Source: Bacillus sp. CECT 9360
GTDB taxonomy: Bacteria > Bacillota > Bacilli > Bacillales > DSM-1321
Assembly (NCBI RefSeq): GCF_918741275.1
Contig: NZ_CAKKNA010000003.1
Span: 248,001 to 312,000 of the forward strand
Reading direction: 5' to 3'
Length of the DNA stretch: 64,000 bases
The notes beneath the pieces were generated by a model that saw only the letters and a list, made by a program, of their open reading frames with translations, had not been told where the DNA came from and did no database searches. This document shows positions 51,599 to 60,675 of this stretch, one piece after another. The translations under genes and the position numbers were made by a program. Positions within the stretch are counted from its first letter, which is position 1. Each line of letters begins with the position of its first letter.

Positions 51599-53725
51599 TT
51601 ATGCTCCGCTAAATTGCTGCATTAAATAATTCATCTGTTCATTTGAACGCTGAATTGCTTTTTCCATTGCGGTGAACTGGCGCCAGTATCGGTCTTCTAC
51701 CTGCAGCAAACGTCTTTCAAAACGGTCGATGCCGGAGTCTACATTATCCAGTTCCCGCCCAAGTGTAAACTGCTTCCGAGTTGAAAAGGAGTTCCCTGCT
51801 TTTGCCTTTAATCTATCCATACTGTCAGAAATGGAATCATATAACCTGTCGAGAATTCCCTTTTGATCGTTTGTATCTCCTGAAGCGTTAAACAGCGTTT
51901 CAATGCTCTTCGGGTCAACTTCAACTGCTTTTATCAGTTCAGCTTCATTAATAACTAGTTTTCCGCCTTCTAAATAATTAGCCGAGGTTTTGATACCAAT
52001 TTCGGACAGCTGATCATAAGCCGAACTGATTGTATCATTACTAACCGGCGCATAGAAATCCAACCGCATCTTAGAAAGTACGCTGGATAAGGCAGAGTCC
52101 TTACGAAGCAACCCACTTTTTGCTTTTTCTTCCCATTGCTCTTGTTGCTTATCGGACAATCCTTCTCGCTGTTCATCAGTAAGCGGAGTATAGTCACGGT
52201 AGCGTTCTTCTCCAGTTTTCTTTTGGATCTTATCAATCATTTCATTGTATTTTTTAACAAATTCTTTAATATTCTCAACAACTTTACCTGCATCATTATT
52301 TACATTTACGCTGACTGCTCCTTCGCTTTCTGCGAATATCTTCTTAAGAGTGAAAGTTACCCCATCCATTTCAAATGAATTAGAGGTTCGCTCAGTATCC
52401 AAACCGTTAATTGTGAACATTGCATTTTGAGCCTGAGTTATATTTGCTGCAGGAATTGAACCTGTGCTTATATCATGAAAATTAAGAACATCAGTAACAA
52501 ATTTACCGCTAGCGACCATTTCATAGCCGAAATTATTTGCAGCGTCAGTATTAAAATCGCCTGTTTCTGTTCTTGATAAGGACATTCTCTTCGTCTGTGA
52601 ATCATAAAATAAAGATGCTCCTACATTGGAACTGTTGACCTTAACAATTACAGAATTGAGTGATTCACCGCCACTAATCAGGATATTCTCATGCTTTGCT
52701 CCCTTTGAAGTATGAGTATCCAATTGAAAATTCGAATACTGGTGGCTGTACGACATCTCTAATTTATAGCTATAAGTCTTTCCTGCCTCAGGCGTTGTCG
52801 GCGGTAAATGATTACCCATAGCTGGAGTAAACGTGATCAGTCCAGTGGCTTTGTCAAGTGTTCCAACTGTTCCTGTGGAATCAGTGATGTTTCCATTTAT
52901 ATCAATATCCAAAAACACATCAGTCGTAGTGTCCACTCCGCCCTCTGTGACGTTCTTGGTTAACTTTAGCTGTGAACCAGTAGCCACTACCGGTCCGTCC
53001 GCTAACTTCCATGTACTGGTAGTACTGCTTAATGAAGTTGAAACCGTTTTGTCCTGAGCTATATAATCAACCTTAACAACACTATTAGCAGCAAACTTTT
53101 TATTAAAGGTAAGTTTTCCATCGGTACCAACCAATACAGTATTATCGCTCAGTTGTGCCGGGTCCGTTGTGACCTTATACGAGGTTCCGTTAACTTTTAC
53201 GGACCAGTCCAGTCTATGATCCGTAGCGTTAAGATTCGTCAGGCTGAGATCATATTCGAAATTCCCACCGGATGCTACTGCTGTATTATCTTGGACAGTT
53301 AAGGACTTTGATACTATCGCACCTGTTTTCCAATCACCCGTTCCAGCAGTCTGTGTATAAAGACCTCCAGCTGCATCGAGCGCTAGTGGATTTAAATTTA
53401 GCTGCGTCTCTCCCTTCGCCAGTTGAGTCACTTTTGAAATAGAGTTTGAAGTCTGATTAGCAGCACTGCTAGCCGTTATCGAGACTCGAGAATCATCTGT
53501 TGAACTTGTCGTCCTTGCCCGGAAATTCGAGCTTAGCTTCATTTGTGTCAATTCAGATCGAAAATTAAGCAATAAAGTATTCATTGATCGGTAATCGTCA
53601 CGTTGCCATTCAAGTATTTGTTTTCTTTGCATTAATTTATTAAGCGGTAACCTCTCAGCCTTCATCAAGTCGCCGACGAGCTGGTCAATATCCATACCGC
53701 TTGCTAATCCGCCTATTCGTACCAT
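51599..53725 (-). CDS. fliD: Flagellar cap protein FliD
   Basis: 708 residues, longer than B. subtilis FliD (498). N-terminal FliD_N (about 1-100, GLASGMDIDQLVGDLMKAE) and C-terminal FliD_C (about 425-690, with a coiled coil and final STRKQFTLGRELDNVDSGIDRFERRL) are conserved. The extra length is a central surface-exposed region (about 110-400) rich in Thr/Ser/Asn. Start at 53725 is a codon after a weak GGTGAATG site. Second gene of flaG-fliD-fliS-fliT. Confidence 0.95.
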   Translation of the reverse strand: MVRIGGLASGMDIDQLVGDLMKAERLPLNKLMQRKQILEWQRDDYRSMNTLLLNFRSELTQMKLSSNFRARTTSSTDDSRVSITASSAANQTSNSISKVTQLAKGETQLNLNPLALDAAGGLYTQTAGTGDWKTGAIVSKSLTVQDNTAVASGGNFEYDLSLTNLNATDHRLDWSVKVNGTSYKVTTDPAQLSDNTVLVGTDGKLTFNKKFAANSVVKVDYIAQDKTVSTSLSSTTSTWKLADGPVVATGSQLKLTKNVTEGGVDTTTDVFLDIDINGNITDSTGTVGTLDKATGLITFTPAMGNHLPPTTPEAGKTYSYKLEMSYSHQYSNFQLDTHTSKGAKHENILISGGESLNSVIVKVNSSNVGASLFYDSQTKRMSLSRTETGDFNTDAANNFGYEMVASGKFVTDVLNFHDISTGSIPAANITQAQNAMFTINGLDTERTSNSFEMDGVTFTLKKIFAESEGAVSVNVNNDAGKVVENIKEFVKKYNEMIDKIQKKTGEERYRDYTPLTDEQREGLSDKQQEQWEEKAKSGLLRKDSALSSVLSKMRLDFYAPVSNDTISSAYDQLSEIGIKTSANYLEGGKLVINEAELIKAVEVDPKSIETLFNASGDTNDQKGILDRLYDSISDSMDRLKAKAGNSFSTRKQFTLGRELDNVDSGIDRFERRLLQVEDRYWRQFTAMEKAIQRSNEQMNYLMQQFSGA

Positions 53726-53740
53726 TAATCATTCACCTAC

Positions 53741-54109
53741 CTAAATTTTTCTATCCACTAACAAACCCATAAACTCTGTCATGGCCGCAAACATATCAAG
53801 CATTTTTTTCGGTGGTATTTCCCGAACCACCTCATGGGTAATATCATCCACTAACATTACATAATACTCATTTAACTTTTCATGAAATTCAAATTTCAAA
53901 GAAGTATTAGAGGGCTTTAAAAACCGATTTAAGCCTTCAACTATATTCTCTACTTGCTCCTTTGTCTTTTGTGCAACGGGGAATTCTCTTGCATCTTCAG
54001 AATTACTCGTCTTGGAAAAGATATCTATCTGGGGGACTTCTAGTCTTCCTTCTGAGATGGTTGTTCTAGGTTGAGAGGAAAGGTTAATTGTTGCTAAGCG
54101 ATTAATCAT
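53741..54109 (-). CDS. flaG: FlaG family protein
   Basis: 122 residues. The C-terminal part holds the FlaG domain (LKFEFHEKLNEYYVMLVDDITHEVVREIPPKKML). It influences filament length in other bacteria. First gene of the fliD operon, behind a sigma-D promoter; equals B. subtilis yvyC. Confidence 0.9.
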   Translation of the reverse strand: MINRLATINLSSQPRTTISEGRLEVPQIDIFSKTSNSEDAREFPVAQKTKEQVENIVEGLNRFLKPSNTSLKFEFHEKLNEYYVMLVDDITHEVVREIPPKKMLDMFAAMTEFMGLLVDRKI

Positions 54110-54145
54110 CGTTTATTCCTCCCGCTATATATTATGTTATTAGTT

Positions 54146-54172
54146 ATATCGACAGTTTCATTAAAATTTCTA
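54146..54172 (-). promoter_or_regulatory. Sigma-D promoter of flaG-fliD-fliS-fliT
   Basis: TAGA-N15-GTCGATAT on the minus strand; consensus TAAA-N15-GCCGATAT. About 37 bp before flaG. Confidence 0.8.
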
Positions 54173-54300
54173 GTTTCTAAGAGAAGTTAGTTAAATTAAT
54201 AAGAGGGATTTTGGAGTTTTTGTAATGGATAAAAATTTATCATCTGCTTTTATTAAATACTTTTAAAAAACTAAAAAATGCCAAATATTGATCAACAAAA

Positions 54301-54326
54301 AGAGACTCTAGTAAACTAGAGTCCCT
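54301..54326 (-). terminator. hag terminator
   Basis: GACTCTAG-TTTA-CTAGAGTC on the minus strand followed by TCTTTTTGTTG. Confidence 0.88.
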
Positions 54327-54342
54327 TTCGTGTAATTTAAAA

Positions 54343-55176
54343 TTAACGTAATAATTGAAGTACTCCCTGCGGAGCCTGGTTTGCTTGAGCAAGCATCGCT
54401 TGAGCTGCTTGAGCAAGGATAGAGTTCTTAGTTTGTTCCATCATTTCTTTCGCCATGTCAACGTCACGGATACGTGATTCTGCAGCCGTTAGGTTTTCAG
54501 AAGCTGTGTTCAAGTTGTTGATTGTGTGCTCTAAGCGGTTTTGCTTGGCACCTAATTGAGAACGCTCGTCTGAAACTTTTCCAATAGCTGAATCAATTGT
54601 TGTGATTGCTGTTGCTGATGTCGGTGCATCTGCACCTAGATTTGGAAGAGTAGCGCCTAACAATGTTGCAGAGTCCATTTTACCAAACGTAACATCCAAT
54701 TTTTGAGTATCATTTGCACCGATTTGGAAAGTGAATACACCATTAGTAGCAGCTCCACCTCCGCCATTCAATAGCTTTTGTGTATTGAACTCAGTAGTAC
54801 CTGCAATACGATCAATTTCAGCAATCAAATCCACATTTTCTTTTTCAATCTGAGCTCTATCTGCTGTAGTGTTCGAATCAGAAGCAGATTGAACCGCTAA
54901 TTCACGCATACGCTGCAGGATTGAGTGAGTTTCATTCAATGCACCCTCAGCAGTTTGAATCATTGAAATAGCATCTTGCGAGTTTTTAGATGCCATATCC
55001 AAACCGCGAATTTGTCCACGCATTTTTTCAGAGATTGCAAGACCAGCTGCGTCATCTCCGGCACGGTTGATACGTAGACCAGAAGATAACTTTTCCATTG
55101 ATTTAGACTGTGAAGTATTTGCTGTTGATAACTGGCGGTGCGTGTTAAGAGCTGCGATATTGTGATTAATTCTCAT
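54343..55176 (-). CDS. hag: Flagellin
   Basis: 277 residues, a short flagellin. Conserved N-terminal D0/D1 (MRINHNIAALNTHRQL...SGLRINRAGDDAAGLAISEKMRG) and C-terminal D1/D0 (QNRLEHTINNLNTASENLTAAESRIRDVDMAKEMM...LLR) are joined by a small variable region (about 135-190). Translation has the AAGGAGG site at 55192-55186 which, with the hairpin at 55202, suggests CsrA control. Confidence 0.98.
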   Translation of the reverse strand: MRINHNIAALNTHRQLSTANTSQSKSMEKLSSGLRINRAGDDAAGLAISEKMRGQIRGLDMASKNSQDAISMIQTAEGALNETHSILQRMRELAVQSASDSNTTADRAQIEKENVDLIAEIDRIAGTTEFNTQKLLNGGGGAATNGVFTFQIGANDTQKLDVTFGKMDSATLLGATLPNLGADAPTSATAITTIDSAIGKVSDERSQLGAKQNRLEHTINNLNTASENLTAAESRIRDVDMAKEMMEQTKNSILAQAAQAMLAQANQAPQGVLQLLR

Positions 55177-55185
55177 TTCTTGTTT

Positions 55186-55219
55186 CCTCCTTGAAAGTAG
55201 AGTTCACATCCTTGTGAAC
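55186..55219 (-). promoter_or_regulatory. CsrA-binding sites in the hag leader
   Basis: GTTCACAAGGATGTGAAC (55219-55202) folds into a 6-bp hairpin exposing AAGGAT in its loop, the preferred CsrA target. The second site is the Shine-Dalgarno AAGGAGG (55192-55186). The two-site layout is that of the B. subtilis hag leader, where CsrA blocks ribosome binding until FliW removes it. Confidence 0.8.
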
Positions 55220-55279
55220 TGTATAATATTGTTGAGAATGGGTGAGGTCGGCCGCCCTTCCCTGTCTCTCACAATATTA

Positions 55280-55306
55280 ATATCGTCAAAAGTTTCCAAG
55301 TGTTTA
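55280..55306 (-). promoter_or_regulatory. Sigma-D promoter of hag
   Basis: TAAA-N15-GACGATAT on the minus strand, one mismatch to the consensus, 15 bp after the csrA stop codon. Confidence 0.88.
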
Positions 55307-55320
55307 ATAGTTTTTGTTAA

Positions 55321-55548
55321 TTATTTTTTATTAATTTTGTTAATTATCTGCTTTAGCTCCTCAATCCCTATTGAAGCCTCTTGATTCTCACTAAGAGTTT
55401 CCTCAAATAATTCATTTCTGACCACTTCAATTTCCTTTGGAGCCTTGATCCCTATCTTTACCTGGTCATTTTTTGCTGATACTATCGTTATTTCAATATT
55501 ATCGCCAATTTTAATACTCTCTCCATTTTTCCTTGTTAATATCAGCAT
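55321..55548 (-). CDS. csrA: Carbon storage regulator CsrA
   Basis: 75 residues, with MLILTRKNGESIKIGDNIEI and the RNA-binding R44-region (GIKAPKEIEVVRNELFEE). Homodimeric RNA-binding protein that represses hag translation. Starts 4 bp after the fliW stop, in one operon. Confidence 0.98.
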   Translation of the reverse strand: MLILTRKNGESIKIGDNIEITIVSAKNDQVKIGIKAPKEIEVVRNELFEETLSENQEASIGIEELKQIINKINKK

Positions 55549-55552
55549 ATTC

Positions 55553-55999
55553 TCACCCCTTTTTGGAAATCGACTTCTGATCGAAAATGCGGTGTTTCGT
55601 TGTAAAAGCAGGATTATTTAATATAACCTGCTTAGCTAGCTGATTAGATTTATTAATAATAACAGGAGATTGAAGGTTTGCTGTAGTCTTCCGGAACGGA
55701 TCCTGTGCCGTCAGAATGTTAAATACTTCAACCTGTTCAGGTGCATCAAGTTTAAGCTGTTCAATTGAAGCATCATCTAAGGAGAAGTCGTAATCCTTGA
55801 AGAAATGGAAAGGATTCGTAATGACAAAAGCTAATTCCGGTGTTTTAACAGACTGCATAATCTGCAGAATGTCATCCTCGGAAAGTGGCAATATGATGAA
55901 TTGTTTTTCTTCTGGAAACCCTGGGATACCTTTTTCAAATTTCAAAATCTTTTTTTCATCAATTTCAACTTTCCCGGAATATTTAGTTAATATGTTCAT
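55553..55999 (-). CDS. fliW: Flagellar assembly factor FliW
   Basis: 148 residues from ATG 55999 (AAGGGTG nine bases upstream). FliW pattern ILKFEKGIPGFPEEKQFIILPL is intact. It binds CsrA and Hag in turn, so that CsrA represses hag when flagellin accumulates. Confidence 0.95.
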   Translation of the reverse strand: MNILTKYSGKVEIDEKKILKFEKGIPGFPEEKQFIILPLSEDDILQIMQSVKTPELAFVITNPFHFFKDYDFSLDDASIEQLKLDAPEQVEVFNILTAQDPFRKTTANLQSPVIINKSNQLAKQVILNNPAFTTKHRIFDQKSISKKG

Positions 56000-56011
56000 T
56001 TGCATCACCCT

Positions 56012-56611
56012 TTATATGTTTTGTTCATAGTTAAATCCTACAAACTTTAAATTTTCAAAATCTATCTTTAGTGATTGATATTGCTTTAACCGAACTGCGA
56101 CCTCTCCAGGAGTATAAGAGTGCACTGGTTTTCTCACTTCACTATTGATAATTGGCTTATTGACTTTAACCTGAATATTAACCCTACCAGGTTCATAACT
56201 TAACTTTACTGAATTACCACCTGGAATCCAGCCAATATTAAATTCAGAAGGAGGTTTTTCGCTGTTTCTCTTTGCCTGAGCTGCAATTGGATTTCCTTTA
56301 TATTCGATCCTCATCAATTCATCGCCATCCTGGCGGCGTCGGGCTATGCCAGCAAGAAAATCTTGATATCCCTGCTCAGCAAACTCTTCCTTTCTTTTTG
56401 CAATGCTTTTCAGGTCCACATCTTCTCTTGCTTTCGTTTGATCAATGGTCAACTTTGATGGAACACGCTCAATCGTCAACTCAGCCGGCGGTTGTTGAAT
56501 ATCAATTAATGGCCCTGGCTGTTCAATACTTTGGTTACTTGGCTTCGTTTGAATTTCAATTAGGGCCGGTTGGGATTGTAATCTAATTTGAGGGAATTGC
56601 ATCGCGCTCAC
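56012..56611 (-). CDS. yviE: DUF6470 family protein (YviE)
   Basis: 199 residues, basic and rich in Pro/Gln with beta-prone repeats in the N-terminal half (QPALIEIQTKPSNQSIEQPG, PAELTIERVPSKLTIDQ). Encoded between flgL and fliW in Bacillus. Function unknown. Confidence 0.85.
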   Translation of the reverse strand: MSAMQFPQIRLQSQPALIEIQTKPSNQSIEQPGPLIDIQQPPAELTIERVPSKLTIDQTKAREDVDLKSIAKRKEEFAEQGYQDFLAGIARRRQDGDELMRIEYKGNPIAAQAKRNSEKPPSEFNIGWIPGGNSVKLSYEPGRVNIQVKVNKPIINSEVRKPVHSYTPGEVAVRLKQYQSLKIDFENLKFVGFNYEQNI

Positions 56612-56691
56612 TCCTATTTAAATCCGTAAAGTCTTTGTCATTAATAATAAAGTAAATCGCTAAAGAAAAAAGCTATCCATGAAAGATAGCT

Positions 56692-57570
56692 TTATCTTAG
56701 AAAGTCCATGAGTGACGGCTGTATTATCCGTGCCCCTATTCCGAGCGCTGCACGGTGGACACTTTCTTGTGTTGTCAAATCTATTATCGCTCTTTCAATA
56801 TCTATGTCTTCATTATCCGAGAGAATCCTTGTTGAAAATACTTCCTGCTGGGACAAGCGGTCATCCATTAAATCAACCCGGTTTTGACGGGCACCGATGC
56901 TGGCTCTCTCACTAAGAAAGTTATCAATATGTTTATCCATATTTGCCAATTCAGCGCTAATATTATCATCATTTTTTATTTTAGTGATCAGGGTATCTAA
57001 ATAACCAGGACTCGCAGGAGTTATACTCGTATCACCTACTAATGGCTCAAACAGTTGTTTACCGGGGGTATTAATCTGTAATTTTATGCCATTGTATACC
57101 TCTAGCTCAATAACACCACCACTGAATCCCGTTGAAGATGGCCGTTGATTTGTTTTGGTTCCGTTAAAGATATATTTTCCGCCTACCTCTGTATCACCTA
57201 ACGATTGAATTTGTTGTTTCATTTGCTCTATTTCTCGGGTTATATAGTCTCTTTGACTGGCATCCAACGTCCCGTTACTCGCCTGCACGGTAAGTTCGCG
57301 TATTTTCTGCAGAGCCAGTACGGTTTTATCCAGTGCATCATCCGTACTGTCCACCCAATTCCTCACTTCACCGATATTGCTCTGATATTGTAGAATTCTA
57401 TTTAGATCAGTGCGATATCCCAATCCTTGCATTGCTGCTACTGGATCATCAGAAGGTTTTGTGAACTTTTTCTTTGAAGAAATCTGTTCCTGAAGTTTTC
57501 CTAAACGTTCATAGCTGTTGCTAATATTTCTTGTCATATTATTGGACAACATTGATTGTGTTACACGCAT
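56692..57570 (-). CDS. flgL: Flagellar hook-associated protein 3 (FlgL)
   Basis: 292 residues. Conserved N-terminus (MRVTQSMLSNNMTRNISNSY) and C-terminal coiled coil (SERASIGARQNRVDLMDDRL). It joins hook and filament. Follows flgK by 15 bp. Confidence 0.96.
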   Translation of the reverse strand: MRVTQSMLSNNMTRNISNSYERLGKLQEQISSKKKFTKPSDDPVAAMQGLGYRTDLNRILQYQSNIGEVRNWVDSTDDALDKTVLALQKIRELTVQASNGTLDASQRDYITREIEQMKQQIQSLGDTEVGGKYIFNGTKTNQRPSSTGFSGGVIELEVYNGIKLQINTPGKQLFEPLVGDTSITPASPGYLDTLITKIKNDDNISAELANMDKHIDNFLSERASIGARQNRVDLMDDRLSQQEVFSTRILSDNEDIDIERAIIDLTTQESVHRAALGIGARIIQPSLMDFLR

Positions 57571-57585
57571 TTACTACTTCACCCC

Positions 57586-59106
57586 TTATCTTCCGACTAC
57601 ACCCATGCCATTGATTATTTTATCAAGCATTTCATCCACTACGGTTATATTTCTAGCAGACGCATTATAGGCATGTTGAAATTTAATCATATTGGTCATC
57701 TCTTCATCTAATGATACTGCGCTTACCGATTGGCGGTTTTTTTCAACGGAATCAGCAAGAATCGTCGCGTTTAAGTTGTTTTTTTGCATACTCTGTGAAA
57801 GAACGCCCAATTTTCCAATTACTCCGGAATAAAATGTATCCACACTTCCATTCAAGGTAGGTGCAGGTTGATATAGAGAAAAGTTTTTGGTCTTTAAATT
57901 TGCCAGTTCCAAGGCATTGAGGTTATTCCCTGAATCCCCGTTCCCCTGGCCTGCTGCTATTTTATTAGGGCTGTCCAAGATTACTTGATTTACTTTTATT
58001 GATTGTGCCGGATTTGGGTCTCCGGCAGTCACACCGTCAAAAAAATTAATTCCTGATGGCGCAGTGTCTCCAAGACCATAACCGAGTGCATGGATACGGT
58101 TAAATTCATTAGCAAATGCCCTTGTCATGTCGTTTAATTCCTTAAGCTTTTGAGGATAATGCACCTGGTAGCTTTCTATAAAGCCACCAAGCTCCCCGCC
58201 TATATCTGTAACAATCTGTCCGTTGAAATGCAGAGATGTAATTCCTCCGTTAGCATCCAAGTTAACTCCCATTGTATTACGTCCTACGACACCAACTGTT
58301 TTATTAGCTTCTACTAAAACTATTGGCGGGTTATAAGAATTGGAATTCTTATCAAGCAATTCAATATTGTACAACCCCTCTGCCATAGGCTTGGCATTTC
58401 CATAGTTATTAGGAGTCACCTTTGTTACTTTGATGTTTACCATTTTTGAAAGATTATCAACGAGCAAGTCCCGTTGGTCGTACAGATCATTTGTAATATA
58501 GCCATTCGGTTCAATTTGACTGATCTTATCATTAAGATCATGGATATCCCCAATAAGAGTGTTTATCTGGCTTTGTTTAACCTGTACTATTTCCTCATTT
58601 AGATCTCCTCTGATACGATCTAAAGAATTATAGTAGTAATTTAAGGTATCGGCTACCATTTGACCGGTTTCCGCGACCACATCTCTAGCCCCGGAGTTTT
58701 CGGTATGACTGGAAAGGGTCTGCAAAGAATTCCAAAACTTTTCCATCGTACTATGCAAGCCGCTCTCAGTTGGCTCATTCATAATCTCTTCCATCTTTGT
58801 GAGTGATTCACTTAAAGTCCCGTAGTACCCTACTTTCGTATTTTCCGTGCGGAACTGTAAATCAAGGAATCCTTCTCTGATCCTCTGCACCGTTCCCGCT
58901 TCCACTCCCGTCCCTATCTGCCCGGGAATTTGTGGTCTGTTCATCCCTACACCAGGATATGGTGTGGTTGTGGCGAAATTAACCCGTTGCCGAGAAAACC
59001 CCGGCGTATTCGCATTTGAAATATTATGCCCTGTCGTATATAAAGCACTTTGCTGCGTAGACATCCCGCGCTTTGCTGTTTCTAATCCCATAAAGGTTGA
59101 ACGCAT
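57586..59106 (-). CDS. flgK: Flagellar hook-associated protein 1 (FlgK)
   Basis: 506 residues. N-terminal rod-protein motif (YTTGHNISNANTPGFSRQRV) and C-terminal EEMTNMIKFQHAYNASARNI are intact. First hook-filament junction protein. Confidence 0.98.
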   Translation of the reverse strand: MRSTFMGLETAKRGMSTQQSALYTTGHNISNANTPGFSRQRVNFATTTPYPGVGMNRPQIPGQIGTGVEAGTVQRIREGFLDLQFRTENTKVGYYGTLSESLTKMEEIMNEPTESGLHSTMEKFWNSLQTLSSHTENSGARDVVAETGQMVADTLNYYYNSLDRIRGDLNEEIVQVKQSQINTLIGDIHDLNDKISQIEPNGYITNDLYDQRDLLVDNLSKMVNIKVTKVTPNNYGNAKPMAEGLYNIELLDKNSNSYNPPIVLVEANKTVGVVGRNTMGVNLDANGGITSLHFNGQIVTDIGGELGGFIESYQVHYPQKLKELNDMTRAFANEFNRIHALGYGLGDTAPSGINFFDGVTAGDPNPAQSIKVNQVILDSPNKIAAGQGNGDSGNNLNALELANLKTKNFSLYQPAPTLNGSVDTFYSGVIGKLGVLSQSMQKNNLNATILADSVEKNRQSVSAVSLDEEMTNMIKFQHAYNASARNITVVDEMLDKIINGMGVVGR

Positions 59107-59138
59107 GTTTGGTTCCTCCGTTTCAAATAATGTAAAAT

Positions 59139-59627
59139 CTATGCTCTTGAATCAAACATGCTGTTCGAACCTTGCTGCTTCGGCTTGGCAGGTTTGTCGT
59201 AGTTAAACTGCTTGTTTTGCGGCAGCAGCATGTCGAGAGTAACATTTACGAATTGTAGTGATTGATAGACTAGCTGTTGATTCAAATAATTTTGTTCCTT
59301 TAATGTCTCGGCTTCTAAGATAAGTTCTTCTTTTAATCTATTTAAAGCTTCCGCGTCAGTTGGTGATAATAATTCGATAACTCTTGTAATTGTCGACGGC
59401 TCAGCTTCCTGCCCTTCGATTTCAAGAAAGGTGGTCACAGCTGTTTGTCTTTCTTTCTCCGTCGCCTCGATTGCTTTAATATGTTTTTGCTCGTCCATCA
59501 GCAGCCGATTGAGGGCTTCGGTGTCCCCTTGTTTGACGATCTCTGTTTTTTTGAGCGCCAGTCCGTTCAGACTTTTATGCAGCTCAACCAGTTTTTCTAA
59601 TGATGCTTGAATTTGTTCGGCGGACAT
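59139..59627 (-). CDS. flgN: Flagellar export chaperone FlgN
   Basis: 162 residues, helical, with FlgN pattern (LVELHKSLNGLALKKTEIVKQGDTEALNRLL). Chaperone for FlgK/FlgL. Equals B. subtilis yvyG by order. GAGGGGGTGACGG precedes the ATG. Confidence 0.92.
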   Translation of the reverse strand: MSAEQIQASLEKLVELHKSLNGLALKKTEIVKQGDTEALNRLLMDEQKHIKAIEATEKERQTAVTTFLEIEGQEAEPSTITRVIELLSPTDAEALNRLKEELILEAETLKEQNYLNQQLVYQSLQFVNVTLDMLLPQNKQFNYDKPAKPKQQGSNSMFDSRA

Positions 59628-59687
59628 TCCGTCACCCCCTCAGCTGTTGTAAACTTATGTATAGACGGTCAAATAACCGTCCGCTCT

Positions 59688-59951
59688 CTATTTTTTGAAG
59701 TAAAAGTCGATAATGCTTTTAGCTGTATCGTGCGCATTCACTTTGTACGTACCGTTCTCAACCTGAATCTTAAGCTCATCCACTTTAGCCTGCCTCTGAG
59801 CAGGAATTTGTAATGACTGCTGAAGCTCTTTAGCTGTGGAGGAAATCTCCAGCTTATCAGCATTCACATTGGCAGTTTTGGCTTGCTCTATCTTGTTGTA
59901 TTCGCGATTGTAAGGGTTAACCCCTGAAGAACCAATATTATTAATTTTCAT
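59688..59951 (-). CDS. flgM: Anti-sigma-D factor FlgM
   Basis: 87 residues. Conserved C-terminal sigma-binding part (KVDELKIQVENGTYKVNAHDTAKSII). It holds sigma-D inactive until the hook-basal body is complete. The gene has its own sigma-D promoter. Confidence 0.95.
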   Translation of the reverse strand: MKINNIGSSGVNPYNREYNKIEQAKTANVNADKLEISSTAKELQQSLQIPAQRQAKVDELKIQVENGTYKVNAHDTAKSIIDFYFKK

Positions 59952-59997
59952 TTTGCAACCCTCTCTTTCGACTGAATTACAATTCTCTCTGATTTTA

Positions 59998-60023
59998 TTA
60001 TCGGCAACGGTTTCAATCTTTTA
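59998..60023 (-). promoter_or_regulatory. Sigma-D promoter of flgM operon
   Basis: TAAA-N14-GCCGATAA on the minus strand, a perfect -10, 47 bp upstream of flgM. Confidence 0.85.
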
Positions 60024-60158
60024 ATTTTTTTATTGATTTTTTTATTGACAAATTTTTCAATCCGATTGTCGAATCAAAGACTTTTGTGCTATTTCAAGAC
60101 GCTATTTTGAATTTTCATCCATCCAACGACCTATAAATCCGCATGAATTTCTTACCAT

Positions 60159-60569
60159 TTAGTTCTTACGTGTATAATAAGTGGTACTTTTATCCCTTTT
60201 TTTAATCTCAAGACGGCGGGCTTCTTCTTTTTCGAATTGCTTTAATTCTGAACGAAGGCTGCCGCTGCATTCATCACACATTCTTCCGTTCTGTGTAATC
60301 TTTCCGCATTTCTCGCATGGCGTTCCCAAGTTGGGAAATTGCGAAACTCTTAGCTTGCCGGTTTTGATAAACTTAATAATCAAATCCTCATCGACACCTG
60401 TGGCTTCCACTACTTGCGGCATCAATGCCGAACGGTTTTCCCGCTTCCGGATGAATTGGTAAACCTTCTCGTATTTCTTTTCTTCTTCTTTATAGCAAGA
60501 CTCGCAAACATCGCGGAATTTACTTTTCACAAAAAGCGTATCACAATTTGAACAGTTGGTTAACTCCAT
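60159..60569 (-). CDS. yvyF: Flagellar operon protein YvyF (TIGR03826)
   Basis: 136 residues with an N-terminal zinc ribbon (CSNCDTLF...CESCYKE) and a second CxxC pair set (CEKCGKI...CDECSGS). A central MerR-like helix-turn-helix segment (ATGVDEDLIIKFIKTGKLRVSQFP) is seen. Role in flagellar regulation reported for the family; mechanism unclear. Confidence 0.9.
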   Translation of the reverse strand: MELTNCSNCDTLFVKSKFRDVCESCYKEEEKKYEKVYQFIRKRENRSALMPQVVEATGVDEDLIIKFIKTGKLRVSQFPNLGTPCEKCGKITQNGRMCDECSGSLRSELKQFEKEEARRLEIKKRDKSTTYYTRKN

Positions 60570-60675
60570 TGTTTAATCCCCCTTACGTGGAAAACCTTCA
60601 TCTCTATCATCATTATATTATATCGAACAATCAATAGGAAAAATTTAGATATTTCACGATTTATTTTAAAAAAAT

